Shown here: one piece after another, positions 31,992 to 40,765 of the stretch | Numbering within the stretch: the first letter of the stretch is position 1 | Layout of the letters: the number at the start of each line of letters is the position of its first letter | Source of the DNA: Algorimicrobium echini | Lineage (GTDB): Bacteria > Bacteroidota > Bacteroidia > Flavobacteriales > Flavobacteriaceae | Assembly: GCF_900115185.1 (NCBI RefSeq) | Contig: NZ_FOVN01000001.1 | Location: 248,001 to 312,000 of the forward strand | DNA: 64,000 nucleotides | Direction of reading: 5' to 3' | Made by a program: the position numbers and the translations under genes | The notes under the pieces: model-generated | The model's input: only the letters and a program-made list of their open reading frames with translations | Told to the model about the DNA's origin: nothing | Databases searched by the model: none

Positions 31992-32722
31992 TGCGTTTAA
32001 ACCAAACATCCAATCCAGCTTTCTCCAATTACTTTTGGGATGATAACACTACATCCTCTAAAAAAATGACGGTGACTGGCATCCTCATTAAATCGTTTTT
32101 CTGCATTGCTATTGTTGCGGGAATTACAGTAGTTATTTGGTATTATTACAGCAATGGAAACAACATAAAATGGTTTACTACAGGAGGCATGATTGCCGCA
32201 ATTATTATTAGTTTAATAATTTCTGTCAGAAAGCAATGGGCCAAATTTTTAGTACCACTTTACGCTATTGCTAAAGGCTTTTTTCTAGGAGGTATAACCA
32301 GCTATGCTCAAGCACAATTTCCTAATTTGCCGTTCCAGGCTATTGGAGTCACAATCATTACGTTTGTCGTAGTATTAATGCTCTATCAAACCCGAATTAT
32401 TATAGTAACTAAAAAGCTACGAAGTGTTATTATTACTGCTTGTACTACCATTTTTGTAACGTATCTTATTTCGTGGATATTAAGTTTCTTCGGGATAAAA
32501 AGTTTTCTTTGGGGAACATCATGGCTAGCTATTGGATTTAACGTAGTAGCTGCTGTTTTTGCATCATTAGCCTTGCTGTTGGATTTTGATTATATAGAAC
32601 GTCATAAAAATAAAGCGCCAAAAGAAAAAGAATGGCTAGCAACTTGGGGATTATTGGTGACGTTAATTTGGCTGTATGCAGAAATATTACGACTCATGCG
32701 GAAACTCGCAATTCGGTTTTAA
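31991..32722 (+). CDS. Bax inhibitor-1/YccA family membrane protein
   Basis: This 243-aa protein has seven hydrophobic segments in the BI-1 order, with the conserved LLDFDYIERHKNKAPKEKEW near the end that belongs to the acidic proton/calcium site. The start codon is GTG at 31991, sharing the G of the upstream TAG stop. An internal ATG (MTVTGIL, near residue 26) would drop a polar N-terminal tail and is a possible alternative. It is probably an inner-membrane ion leak channel, by family. Confidence 0.85.
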   Translation: MRLNQTSNPAFSNYFWDDNTTSSKKMTVTGILIKSFFCIAIVAGITVVIWYYYSNGNNIKWFTTGGMIAAIIISLIISVRKQWAKFLVPLYAIAKGFFLGGITSYAQAQFPNLPFQAIGVTIITFVVVLMLYQTRIIIVTKKLRSVIITACTTIFVTYLISWILSFFGIKSFLWGTSWLAIGFNVVAAVFASLALLLDFDYIERHKNKAPKEKEWLATWGLLVTLIWLYAEILRLMRKLAIRF

Positions 32723-32848
32723 AGGTGTTATAACCGGAATTTAAACCCGAAAATCTATCACTTATACGTTTCAGAACTTGATAAATAAAATAACGTTTCA
32801 ACGGCTTCCAACCTAACATTATTTAAAGATTTATAACAATTTAGAAAC

Positions 32849-33325
32849 CTAATTAACCTGAATAATCACCGGCAAGGTAAACGCTGTTTTCACTTGTTGA
32901 CTGCGTCTGATTGCTGGATAAATTTTTGGTAAGGAATCTACACTTTTATGCAGTAATTCTTTCATATTTGGAATTTCCTGAAGCGTTATAGAATCGGCTT
33001 CTATGGTTATAAGCGAAAGCAATCCGTCTTTGGATATTTCAAAATTCATGTAAACCGTGTCATTGATGTCTTGCTTAACAATAAGTGTATCCTGTTGTAA
33101 TTTTTGAGTAATAATCTCCGTTAAGGTATTTTGAAAACAACGCTTTTTATCATCTTGTGTTGCGTTTTCATCACAGCTATCAAAGGTGGGATATTCATCC
33201 ACTTCATTCCAATTAAATGTTAACAGTTCATTTTCCAAAATAACGTCAGACGATGTTTTTTTAGCATCGAAATAATTACAGGAAGTAACTGCCAAACACA
33301 TTAAAATAAAATATAGCTGTTTCAT
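32849..33325 (-). CDS. Lipoprotein with TonB-C-like domain
   Basis: This 158-aa protein has a lipobox, LAVTSC, making Cys16 the lipidated residue. The C-terminal half has the layout of the periplasmic TonB C-terminal domain: a strand YMNFEISKDGLLSLITIEA, a helix, and the final AFTLPVIIQVN. Free TonB-C-like domains of this kind are common in Bacteroidota next to M56 proteins. The M56 protein at 34602-36029 ends in a similar domain, suggesting a shared partner. The role is not established. Confidence 0.65.
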   Translation of the reverse strand: MKQLYFILMCLAVTSCNYFDAKKTSSDVILENELLTFNWNEVDEYPTFDSCDENATQDDKKRCFQNTLTEIITQKLQQDTLIVKQDINDTVYMNFEISKDGLLSLITIEADSITLQEIPNMKELLHKSVDSLPKIYPAIRRSQQVKTAFTLPVIIQVN

Positions 33326-33475
33326 AGGTTGTTATGAAGTCGAAAAATACAATATTTTTATATTTTATACCATATCTTGGGTAGAATGACTGTAAATCTT
33401 TCTAAAAAATATACAGATTAAGTGGGAAAGAAAAAAGAATGTTTTTTTTGCTATTCAGGAAGATACGAAATGGCA

Positions 33476-34609
33476 TTAATCAGTATTCATAAATTTTTCT
33501 TGTTTCAGTTCACTTAATCTACTTTTAGCTTTAAATAAAAACGGATTTTCAGGATATTTAGCCACGAAGTCTTCATACAACTTAATTTTGGTATCGACAT
33601 CTTTATAATAATCATCCTTGGTGTAAACCAGATAAAAAGCAGCATATATATTGTTCGGGTTTTCTTTTAATGCACGCTCAAAAGATTGAATGGCTGCTTG
33701 ATGATTTTTCCGATGATTTTGAATGGTTCCTAACGTCATGAACTCCTTATCCAATGGTAAATCTACTAATTCTATAGCTTTACTGATGTACAATTCAGCC
33801 TGTTCATAATTGCTCATTCGTGTATATAACTGACCTAGAATAAATAAATTATCGAAATTTCTGGGTTCTTTAGCAACCGCTAATTTTTGCTGTTCAATGG
33901 CTTTTTCAACTTCAGACATTTCAGAATAACAATAGCTTAATTTTTCATGAACAAATTGAGAATCTTCACCTAAAACCAACAATTTTTCAAACCATTTTGA
34001 AGCCGTTTGATAATCATTTTTCCAATAATAATTTTGTGCTTTTAGACTGATAAGTTCTGCGTTGTTCTCGTATGTTTTTAAACCTATATCTGTATAATAA
34101 TCTACGGAATCGAACTCGCGTTTTTGTAAGTGCCGTTTTGCTAATTTAAAAATGGCTTTTTGATGCCCCTTGTCTAAAAGAAAGCTTGTTTTAAATTCGT
34201 TACGTGATAATGAATCTCGTAATTGTTCATAAACCAAACCCAACTCATAATGGTAATTTGGATTAAGGGAATCTGTTGCAATTAGTTGTTTAAAAGTAGC
34301 TGCAGCCGTTTGATAATTTTTAGTTTTAGAAAGTAATTTGGCATAATCATATTTTACCAAGGCATCGTTTGAAAATGCGTTAATACTGCTTTCTAGATGC
34401 TGTAAAGCTTTATCGTAATTACCAATTGCTTGGTAGGATTTGGCCAACATATAGGCGACATCATTTAAATTATTATAAGATTCATAAGCTTTAATGGCCT
34501 CGGAATAATTACCGTTAACAAACAAACTATCTGCAACGTTTAAAACCGAAGTTTGAGCTTCGGTTTTAAAACTTACTAGAATACTAATTAGCGCAATAAA
34601 TCTAGTCAT
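33476..34609 (-). CDS. Tetratricopeptide-repeat protein, periplasmic
   Basis: The 377 residues follow a short signal peptide (FIALISILVSFKTEA). They consist of about ten TPR units, for example YSEAIKAYESYNNLNDVAYM, YQTAAATFKQLIATDSLNPN and NHQAAIQSFERALKENPNN. TPR arrays are protein-binding scaffolds. The start overlaps the M56 stop by 8 nt (ATGACTAG), so the BlaI, M56 and TPR genes form one operon, and the protein may work with the sensor outside the cytoplasm. Confidence 0.8.
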   Translation of the reverse strand: MTRFIALISILVSFKTEAQTSVLNVADSLFVNGNYSEAIKAYESYNNLNDVAYMLAKSYQAIGNYDKALQHLESSINAFSNDALVKYDYAKLLSKTKNYQTAAATFKQLIATDSLNPNYHYELGLVYEQLRDSLSRNEFKTSFLLDKGHQKAIFKLAKRHLQKREFDSVDYYTDIGLKTYENNAELISLKAQNYYWKNDYQTASKWFEKLLVLGEDSQFVHEKLSYCYSEMSEVEKAIEQQKLAVAKEPRNFDNLFILGQLYTRMSNYEQAELYISKAIELVDLPLDKEFMTLGTIQNHRKNHQAAIQSFERALKENPNNIYAAFYLVYTKDDYYKDVDTKIKLYEDFVAKYPENPFLFKAKSRLSELKQEKFMNTD

Positions 34610-36029
34610 TTATTTTAAACTTTATAGGTAGGTAATACGGAACCGTTACTTTTTTACCTTGGTATTCTCCTGGAATTAAATTAGGAAGCATATTTAAAAC
34701 GCGTTTGGCTTCGACTTCCAATTCAGGATGAGGCGCTCTAGCCTTAATATCTACAACTTCACCTAATTCATTTATTTTAAAGAAGACTCTAATTTGGGCA
34801 ACACCAGATAAATTTAAGCTTTTGGCTAATTCCGTATTAAAATTTTTGGCTACAAACGCATTCAGTTTTTTACTCATGCATAACTTGTCTTCTTTGTTAG
34901 AAGTTTCAGTTTCGCAGCCAGGAAAAGTTGGGACTTTTTCAACCATATGGATTGGCACCTCAACATCAGACGCTAAAGAAGCCACCTCCACAACTTCTAT
35001 AATCTCACCGTTAGATGTTTTTGCTAAAATATTTTTCAAGGCTTCTTTTTCAGATTCTGACAAATCTCCTTTTGCTTCAATAGAATTTTTTAGCATGTCT
35101 ATTTGGTCTTGGATTGTTAGCTCCTGCTCCACTACTTCAATGACTTCCGGTTGCGTGGCTTCTTCAGAGCATGATGAATACAACAACATTCCGAGTACTG
35201 TAGGGATTAATAGAGTGTACTTGATTAATTGTACTTGTTTTGATTTTGTTTTTTGTAACATAATAATTCGTTTTTTGATTAATGATTGTTTGAAAAATGG
35301 ATTGATGAATGATACTGGATTTGTATCGAAAATTTGCGCTAAAAGATTTTCATAATATTGATTTTTATTCTGTTTCACGGCTTGTGAATCCGCAATAAAT
35401 TCATGTAAATCTGCCATGCGATTTTGATACATATACACAAGCGGATTAAACCAAAATACAATACGAAACAACTCGAAAAATAGTAAATCCCAAGTGTGTT
35501 TTTGGTTTACATGAATCAATTCGTGCTTAACAATTTGCTCACGTTCGGTTTCTTTTATGTTTTCACCTAAAAATACATAGTTGAAAAATGAAAATGCGAG
35601 CCTACTTTTTAATAAATGCACATAATAAACAGCCCCATCTTTTTGCCTAGGGTTTTGATAAATAAGTTTTATAATTTTAAATAAACGCAGACTGAAAAAT
35701 GATACGGCTAACGCACTTCCAACTACTAAAAGCAATGAGAAATACCATAAAAAGCTGTGAGATGTATTGCTACCAGTAATCACGACCTCTTCAAGGTAAA
35801 TAGTATTAGGTGTTTGAGACAGTATGAGTGGTAAATTAAGTACAAATTCTTTTGGAATAGCTTCCTTAAAACCAGATACTTTAATAAATGGCAGAATCAC
35901 TGAAAGCATAACTGTAACTAATAAATACGCACGATTCCAATTAAAAAACGTTTCTTTCCTTAAAAACAAATCGTAAATGAATAGAAAGAACAACTGAAAC
36001 GCAATGACTTGAAGGATATAGTGTATCAT
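34602..36029 (-). CDS. M56 (BlaR1-type) metallopeptidase with TonB-like C-terminal domain
   Basis: This 475-aa protein has an M56 peptidase core with four membrane helices. The zinc motif HELIHVNQKH lies near residue 170, followed by DLHEFIADSQAV. After a further membrane helix and an LYSSCSEE segment, an acidic linker follows. The last ~90 residues are a TonB-C-like domain (VAQIRVFFKINELGEVVDI to VPYYLPIKFKIND). It shares a 4-nt ATGA overlap with blaI and is coupled to a TPR gene. Compared with the 727-aa paralogue at 13322-15505 it lacks proline tracts. Confidence 0.85.
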   Translation of the reverse strand: MIHYILQVIAFQLFFLFIYDLFLRKETFFNWNRAYLLVTVMLSVILPFIKVSGFKEAIPKEFVLNLPLILSQTPNTIYLEEVVITGSNTSHSFLWYFSLLLVVGSALAVSFFSLRLFKIIKLIYQNPRQKDGAVYYVHLLKSRLAFSFFNYVFLGENIKETEREQIVKHELIHVNQKHTWDLLFFELFRIVFWFNPLVYMYQNRMADLHEFIADSQAVKQNKNQYYENLLAQIFDTNPVSFINPFFKQSLIKKRIIMLQKTKSKQVQLIKYTLLIPTVLGMLLYSSCSEEATQPEVIEVVEQELTIQDQIDMLKNSIEAKGDLSESEKEALKNILAKTSNGEIIEVVEVASLASDVEVPIHMVEKVPTFPGCETETSNKEDKLCMSKKLNAFVAKNFNTELAKSLNLSGVAQIRVFFKINELGEVVDIKARAPHPELEVEAKRVLNMLPNLIPGEYQGKKVTVPYYLPIKFKIND

Positions 36030-36400
36030 GATTTTTTGTCTTTATGAATCTCCTTTAAAACAGATTCTAATTCCTGTAAACTAATATCATTTTTCTTCAT
36101 AAAAAACGACACCATACTTTTAAAAGACCCTTGAAAATAATTGTCTACCAACGAATTTATACTTTGATTACTATAATCCTGTTTTTTAATTAATGGAAAA
36201 TACACATGTCCTTTTCCCTGCTTTTCATAATCTACAAATCCTTTGCTCTCTAAAATTCGGACTATGGTTGAAACTGTATTATACGCTGGTTTAGGTTTTG
36301 GCAACTCGGCAATAATTTGTTTTACGGCAGCTTTTTCTAATTGCCACAATACTTGCATTATTTCTTCTTCGGCTTTAGTTAATGGCTTTTTTTGGATCAT
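36026..36400 (-). CDS. BlaI/MecI/CopY family transcriptional repressor
   Basis: This 124-aa winged-helix repressor has LTKAEEEIMQVLWQLEKAAV and a recognition region YNTVSTIVRILESKGFV. Its stop overlaps the M56 start (ATGA). Three perfect AACTAA-N4-TTAGTT palindromes stand upstream, different from the TCTA-N6-TAGA sites of the other pair, which suggests that the two paralogous circuits are insulated from each other. The recognition helices also differ (YNTVSTIVRI here, PTTVATLLKR in the first pair). Confidence 0.9.
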   Translation of the reverse strand: MIQKKPLTKAEEEIMQVLWQLEKAAVKQIIAELPKPKPAYNTVSTIVRILESKGFVDYEKQGKGHVYFPLIKKQDYSNQSINSLVDNYFQGSFKSMVSFFMKKNDISLQELESVLKEIHKDKKS

Positions 36401-36424
36401 GATTTTTATTGCGAATTATTATTT

Positions 36425-36484
36425 AACTAACTCTTTAGTTCAACAAATATAACTAATATTTTAGTTTAAACTAATTTTTTAGTT
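36425..36484. promoter_or_regulatory. Triple operator of the second blaI-M56-TPR operon
   Basis: Perfect palindromes AACTAA-N4-TTAGTT occur at 36425-36440, 36451-36466 and 36469-36484, with centres 26 and 18 bp apart. A TATATTTG on the minus strand (36451-36444) between the first two is a plausible -7 box for blaI, so bound repressor would overlap the promoter. The third site faces the DUF456 gene and could also repress it. Confidence 0.75.
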
Positions 36485-36533
36485 TAAAATTTGTAACATT
36501 ATTTAAATATCTTCGTCTAACAAGAAAAAATAT

Positions 36534-37043
36534 ATGGACATATTATTAGTCGTTTTAGGCTTTATTTTTATGCTAATTGGTATTGTAGGGAGTTTTTTAC
36601 CTGTTTTACCAGGACCACCATTAAGTTGGATTGGCTTATTACTACTCTATTTAACTCAAGCTATCCCAAACGATTGGTGGTTTTTAGGTATAACCCTAAT
36701 AGTAGCTTTACTTGTTTTTGTATTAGATTATATTATTCCAGCTATGGGAACCAAACGATTTGGCGGTAGCAAAAAAGGCGTTATTGGTACTACATTAGGT
36801 CTTATTGTTGCTATAGTATTCCCAGTTTTTGGACCTATAGGTATCATAATTTGGCCATTTATTGGTGCATTTATTGGCGAAATGATACATAAAGCGGATT
36901 CCAAAATAGCTGTAAAAGCCGCATTCGGATCGTTTTTAGGATTTGTAGCAGGCACTTTTATTAAATTTGTTGTAGCGGTTATTTATTTAGGCTTCTTTCT
37001 ATGGACGGTTTGGGACTACAAATCAGAGCTATTTTCTATATAA
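36534..37043 (+). CDS. DUF456 family small membrane protein
   Basis: This 169-aa protein has four to five hydrophobic segments and glycine-rich sequence (PVFGPIGIIIWPFIGAFIGE), which is the DUF456 core. It is an inner-membrane protein of unknown function. It is divergent from the second blaI gene, and the operator cluster lies between them. A hairpin with arms AACCTCATGG and CCACGAGGTT (about 37051-37092) follows the gene, possibly a terminator, though it has no clear T-run. Confidence 0.8.
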   Translation: MDILLVVLGFIFMLIGIVGSFLPVLPGPPLSWIGLLLLYLTQAIPNDWWFLGITLIVALLVFVLDYIIPAMGTKRFGGSKKGVIGTTLGLIVAIVFPVFGPIGIIIWPFIGAFIGEMIHKADSKIAVKAAFGSFLGFVAGTFIKFVVAVIYLGFFLWTVWDYKSELFSI

Positions 37044-37300
37044 AAGAAGAAACCTCATGGCTTCCAATTTAAAAATGAAAAACCACGAGGTTAGTGTAAA
37101 TGCTATTAATTCAACAAATTTATTTTATGAGGGATTAATTTGTCGTTGATATTTCAAATGTAGCCATAACAATTAACTTCTTGTTGTGGGAAAACCGTAA
37201 CACCTTTACGGGAAAACCGTAATTACCAGTTATAATAAGCGTTTGCAGATGAAAAAAAAATGAAAAAATATCAAATTTTAACACTAATCCCATTAATGCA

Positions 37301-37975
37301 CTATATAAATCCTGATTTTTTAGCCACAGCTAGTAAACTTTCATCACTACCATCGCTCACATCAAAAATAACTTTTAATTGTTTTTTTCGTTTTTCAATA
37401 GCGCTTAAGGATATTTCAAAATGGTCCTTTAAACTTTTGGTTCGAATGCCTTGTGATAGCAGATAGAGAATTTTTCTATCTATATCATCCAATTTAATAT
37501 CATTGGTTATTGTTTTCCTGATAATGGTGCTCACGCTGGCACTATAAAATGGCGGTTTAAACATAACCGCTTGAAATGCGCTGGCAAGTTCACGCGATGT
37601 CAAATCGCTTTTTATTAAAAACCCTTCAGGATCAATATCTTTTATAATATTATGAATTCGGTAAGGTTCGTTAAACATGGTAAGCATAATTATTTTTGCT
37701 TTTGGCATGATGCGTCTGGCATATTTTGCTAAATCTTCACCAGACATAAACTCACCGTCACTAGAAGGCGGCAAACTGATATCCATAAATAAAACATGAT
37801 AGGGCAACTCTCTATCAACCGCTTGTTGCATAAAACTTATAGATTGATCGCAGGTATTGGCTATATCAATTTTTAATACTTGATTTTCTTTTTTGGTCGC
37901 AATTAATGTGTTTTGATAGCCTTCAATAATAATTGGATGATCGTCAGTCATTAAAATACGAATAGTTTCTTCCAT
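37301..37975 (-). CDS. NarL-family response regulator
   Basis: This 224-aa protein has a receiver domain with the acidic pair in LMTDDHPIIIEG, phosphoacceptor Asp in VLFMDISLPP, and MLTMFN. A LuxR-type helix-turn-helix follows (DRKILYLLSQGIRTKSLKDHF, LSAIEKRKKQLK). It pairs with the TPR sensor kinase 16 nt upstream. The receiver carries a short insert (PPSSDGEFMSGED) after the phosphorylation site, as in other Bacteroidota members. Confidence 0.88.
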   Translation of the reverse strand: MEETIRILMTDDHPIIIEGYQNTLIATKKENQVLKIDIANTCDQSISFMQQAVDRELPYHVLFMDISLPPSSDGEFMSGEDLAKYARRIMPKAKIIMLTMFNEPYRIHNIIKDIDPEGFLIKSDLTSRELASAFQAVMFKPPFYSASVSTIIRKTITNDIKLDDIDRKILYLLSQGIRTKSLKDHFEISLSAIEKRKKQLKVIFDVSDGSDESLLAVAKKSGFI

Positions 37976-37991
37976 GATTGATATGTTTCGG

Positions 37992-40016
37992 TTAGATTGG
38001 GATTTTTATGGTAATGGTTGTGCCTTTATCTTTTTCAGAAATGATATCTAATTCTCCTTCAAACTCTGATACACGTGAATTCATGTTTTTCAAACCGATT
38101 CCTTTTTTCGCTTTTTGAAGATCGAAACCAGAACCATCATCTGAAATGGCAAACCAAATTACATTTTTTTTCATATTAAAGCTAATATCTACGTGATTAG
38201 CTTGAGCATGTTTATAAATATTTTGAAGTGACTCTTGCAACATCCTGTAAATATGAATTTTAGTTTTATTAGATATCTCATCCCAAGAAATATCAGGATC
38301 GCTATGCAATGTAAATTTTAAACCGTAGGCAGTTGTTTGAGTCTCTACAAGGGTTTCAATAATATCTGGATATCCCGAATTAGAAATAAAATCTGTATTT
38401 AATTCGTGTGATACTTCACGGATGTCTTGCTCAATAATTTTTAGTTCCTGAATATAGCTTTCACGAGTTTGGATAGCTTCCTCTGTTGAACTCATATTTA
38501 AACTATCTAAACTTAAACGCGTTCCAAAAAGTCGGCCAAGGATGCCATCATGTAAATCTTGAGAAATTCGTTTTTTCTCTATTGATCGTGCCTCATCTAC
38601 CTTATCTTGTTGGGTAAGCATCAGGTTATAAATTTCTTCATTGGCCTCTTGCTGTTGTTGCATGAGTTTCAATTCTTTGTTTTTAGCACGCTGCGTTATA
38701 ATTATGTACAATAAAACCAAGGTAATTATTAAACCAGCAGATAAAATCATGAGCCACAAACGTTCTCTAGAAATTTGTCTGTTTTCAAGCTCAACCTGTT
38801 CAGTTTCAAATTCAATTCGCGCAAATTTATTCCTTATGGCACGTTCTTTATTTATTAAACTATCGTTAAGATGAATGTATTCGTTTAAATAATTTACAGA
38901 CTTTTTAGGGTTTTCAATTTTAGATTTCAGTAATAAGGCATTTAATGTTACATCGTTAATTAAAGATGCTTTTCCTTGACTGTAAGCTATATTAGCAAAC
39001 GTTAGCGCAGAATCTAAAACACCTGTGTCTAGATAATATTCTGAAGCGTTTAAGGCCACAGACATACGACTTAATTCATTGTCGGCACTATCGCTAATAC
39101 GATAAGCCTTTAGCAACATCTCTTTTATTTCTTGATTATCAAAACCTTCTGAACGGTGTTTTAATAACGCATAATCACCTAGAATAAGCGCATAGTTTTC
39201 TGGCTCTTGTTTTAAAATATCCTCTTTTGTAAATAGTGCCTGATAAATTTCAAGTGCTTTATCGTACTGCTTCAGTTCTTTATAAATAAGCGCAATGTTA
39301 CTTTTAGAGTATAGTGTATACAGAAAATTATCTTCAATTTTATTGCTGTATGATAGTGCTTCATTATGATATTGAATGGCATTGTCATATAACTTTAACT
39401 CATCGGCTGCAATAGCCACCAAATTATACAAACCCCATAAATTATCGTAAACTGCATCTGTTTTTGGCAACTGTTTGTATAAACGAATAGCTCGAAACGC
39501 ATTACTTTCGCATCCAACATAATCGCGCTCTTCAAACTGAATATTAGCCATGGAAGACACAGCACTTGCCTGATCTTTAACCATGTTTAAGGTTTCAAAA
39601 TATTTTGAAGCATTATAATAGTATGAATACGAGCTATCTACTTGATATTTTTCAGAATGATACCAACCCAAAACGTTGTTTATATAAGCTAACGCTAAGG
39701 TATCATTAAGTTTTTTTGCCAGTTTCAGATTTTCATGATTTAGGTCGAAAAGTGAATCTACTGCAAATTGGCGCAAAAATAAAGTAGCTAATTGCCGTTT
39801 TGATTTTAAAATTATGGAATCCTCCTTGGTTTTTTTAGAAAACTCAATAGCTTTCCTTACAAAAGCCTCTCGCTCGTTTAAATTATAGTCCTCATTATCC
39901 GATAATGCTCTGTAAAAATAAACACTATCTAACAATTGGTTTTTAGGAAGCTGCTGTGCACATAAAATGGAACAATAGAAAAGAAAAAAAAGTAATAGTG
40001 TTTTTTTTAATAACAT
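37992..40016 (-). CDS. Sensor histidine kinase with TPR sensor domain (HisKA_3 type)
   Basis: This 674-aa kinase starts with a signal peptide, then about 350 residues of TPR units on the outer side. One membrane helix (LWLMILSAGLIITLVLLYII, near 425) is followed by a short coiled coil. The phosphoacceptor segment is SQDLHDGILGRLFG (HisKA_3) and the ATPase domain contains DDGSGFD and GIGLKNM. This is the NarX/DesK branch that partners NarL regulators. TPR sensors of this kind are common in Flavobacteriaceae, but the ligand is unknown. Confidence 0.88.
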   Translation of the reverse strand: MLLKKTLLLFFLFYCSILCAQQLPKNQLLDSVYFYRALSDNEDYNLNEREAFVRKAIEFSKKTKEDSIILKSKRQLATLFLRQFAVDSLFDLNHENLKLAKKLNDTLALAYINNVLGWYHSEKYQVDSSYSYYYNASKYFETLNMVKDQASAVSSMANIQFEERDYVGCESNAFRAIRLYKQLPKTDAVYDNLWGLYNLVAIAADELKLYDNAIQYHNEALSYSNKIEDNFLYTLYSKSNIALIYKELKQYDKALEIYQALFTKEDILKQEPENYALILGDYALLKHRSEGFDNQEIKEMLLKAYRISDSADNELSRMSVALNASEYYLDTGVLDSALTFANIAYSQGKASLINDVTLNALLLKSKIENPKKSVNYLNEYIHLNDSLINKERAIRNKFARIEFETEQVELENRQISRERLWLMILSAGLIITLVLLYIIITQRAKNKELKLMQQQQEANEEIYNLMLTQQDKVDEARSIEKKRISQDLHDGILGRLFGTRLSLDSLNMSSTEEAIQTRESYIQELKIIEQDIREVSHELNTDFISNSGYPDIIETLVETQTTAYGLKFTLHSDPDISWDEISNKTKIHIYRMLQESLQNIYKHAQANHVDISFNMKKNVIWFAISDDGSGFDLQKAKKGIGLKNMNSRVSEFEGELDIISEKDKGTTITIKIPI

Positions 40017-40110
40017 AATGATGCTTCAAGTCTTCTCAAATTTATAATTTTTTATGACACCAATACCCATGTTGCTATTATAAGTCTGGCTTAAATTATA
40101 AAAACAAAGA

Positions 40111-40136
40111 AAAACCCTTTAAATAAAGGGTTTTTA
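40111..40136. terminator. Hairpin between the sensor kinase and the 63-aa gene
   Basis: AAAAACCCTTT and AAAGGGTTTTT form a strong hairpin with T/A runs on both sides, working for the minus-strand gene at 40157-40348. It insulates that gene from the sensor kinase. Confidence 0.75.
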
Positions 40137-40156
40137 AAAAAAATATAAGTAGTTTT

Positions 40157-40348
40157 TTATCCGTTACTTGGAATTTCTTTTCCTTTCTTTACATGTCTTT
40201 TAGTTTGAAAAGCATATGTAAAATCTTCTTTTTGAGAAACCTGTTCCTCATTGTTCGGATTTGTATTTTGGTTTTGATTTTGGATTGTAAGACCTGTAAG
40301 TGTCATACAAAAAATAGCTGCTACTAAAGTAATTTTAAGGGTTTTCAT
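40157..40348 (-). CDS. Small secreted peptide, 63 aa
   Basis: This 63-aa open frame has a strong signal peptide (KITLVAAIFCMTLTGLTIQ) and a mature part rich in Asn, Gln and Lys. A terminator after it and about 400 bp of free upstream sequence support a small separate gene. It lies next to a sensor kinase with an external TPR domain, so a role as peptide ligand can be imagined but is not supported. I do not recognise a family. Confidence 0.55.
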   Translation of the reverse strand: MKTLKITLVAAIFCMTLTGLTIQNQNQNTNPNNEEQVSQKEDFTYAFQTKRHVKKGKEIPSNG

Positions 40349-40765
40349 GTTAGTTTATTTAGGGTTAAAAAATTTACTATAAATTTTAGTTAGTTTAAAA
40401 ATCACTGTCGAGGGAAGATGGATTAATAACCGTAAATTGTGTGTAGCAAAATGCTACAAACTATTATTTTTAACATGAGGGAATAGACACTATGTGTCTT
40501 AAAATGGAATAATTAACCTTAAATAAGTTGAAAATCGATTTAGGGACTTATAATAAGGATGACAAATATAAGTTGAATATACAAAAAAGCATTTAAATAT
40601 AGATGAAATGCATTATTTTATCGATAAAAAGCTTTTATTGAAATATTTTCTTACAAATAATTGTTAATAAAAATGGTAAAACTTATTAAAATTGTAAGAA
40701 AAACCGTTTTTAACAAACGTGTTAGATTAAAAAATGTTACTAACTTGTAAAAACAATTAAGAAAT
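40349..40765. other. Intergenic region without identified features
   Basis: This 417-bp A/T-rich stretch separates divergent genes. I found no open frame worth reporting, no RNA gene and no clear TTTG/TAnnTTTG promoter. It must carry the promoters of both neighbours. Confidence 0.4.

Noticed and set aside
34822-35355. 177-aa plus-strand open frame
   Set aside because: Antisense to the second M56 gene, whose zinc motif and membrane helices are intact.
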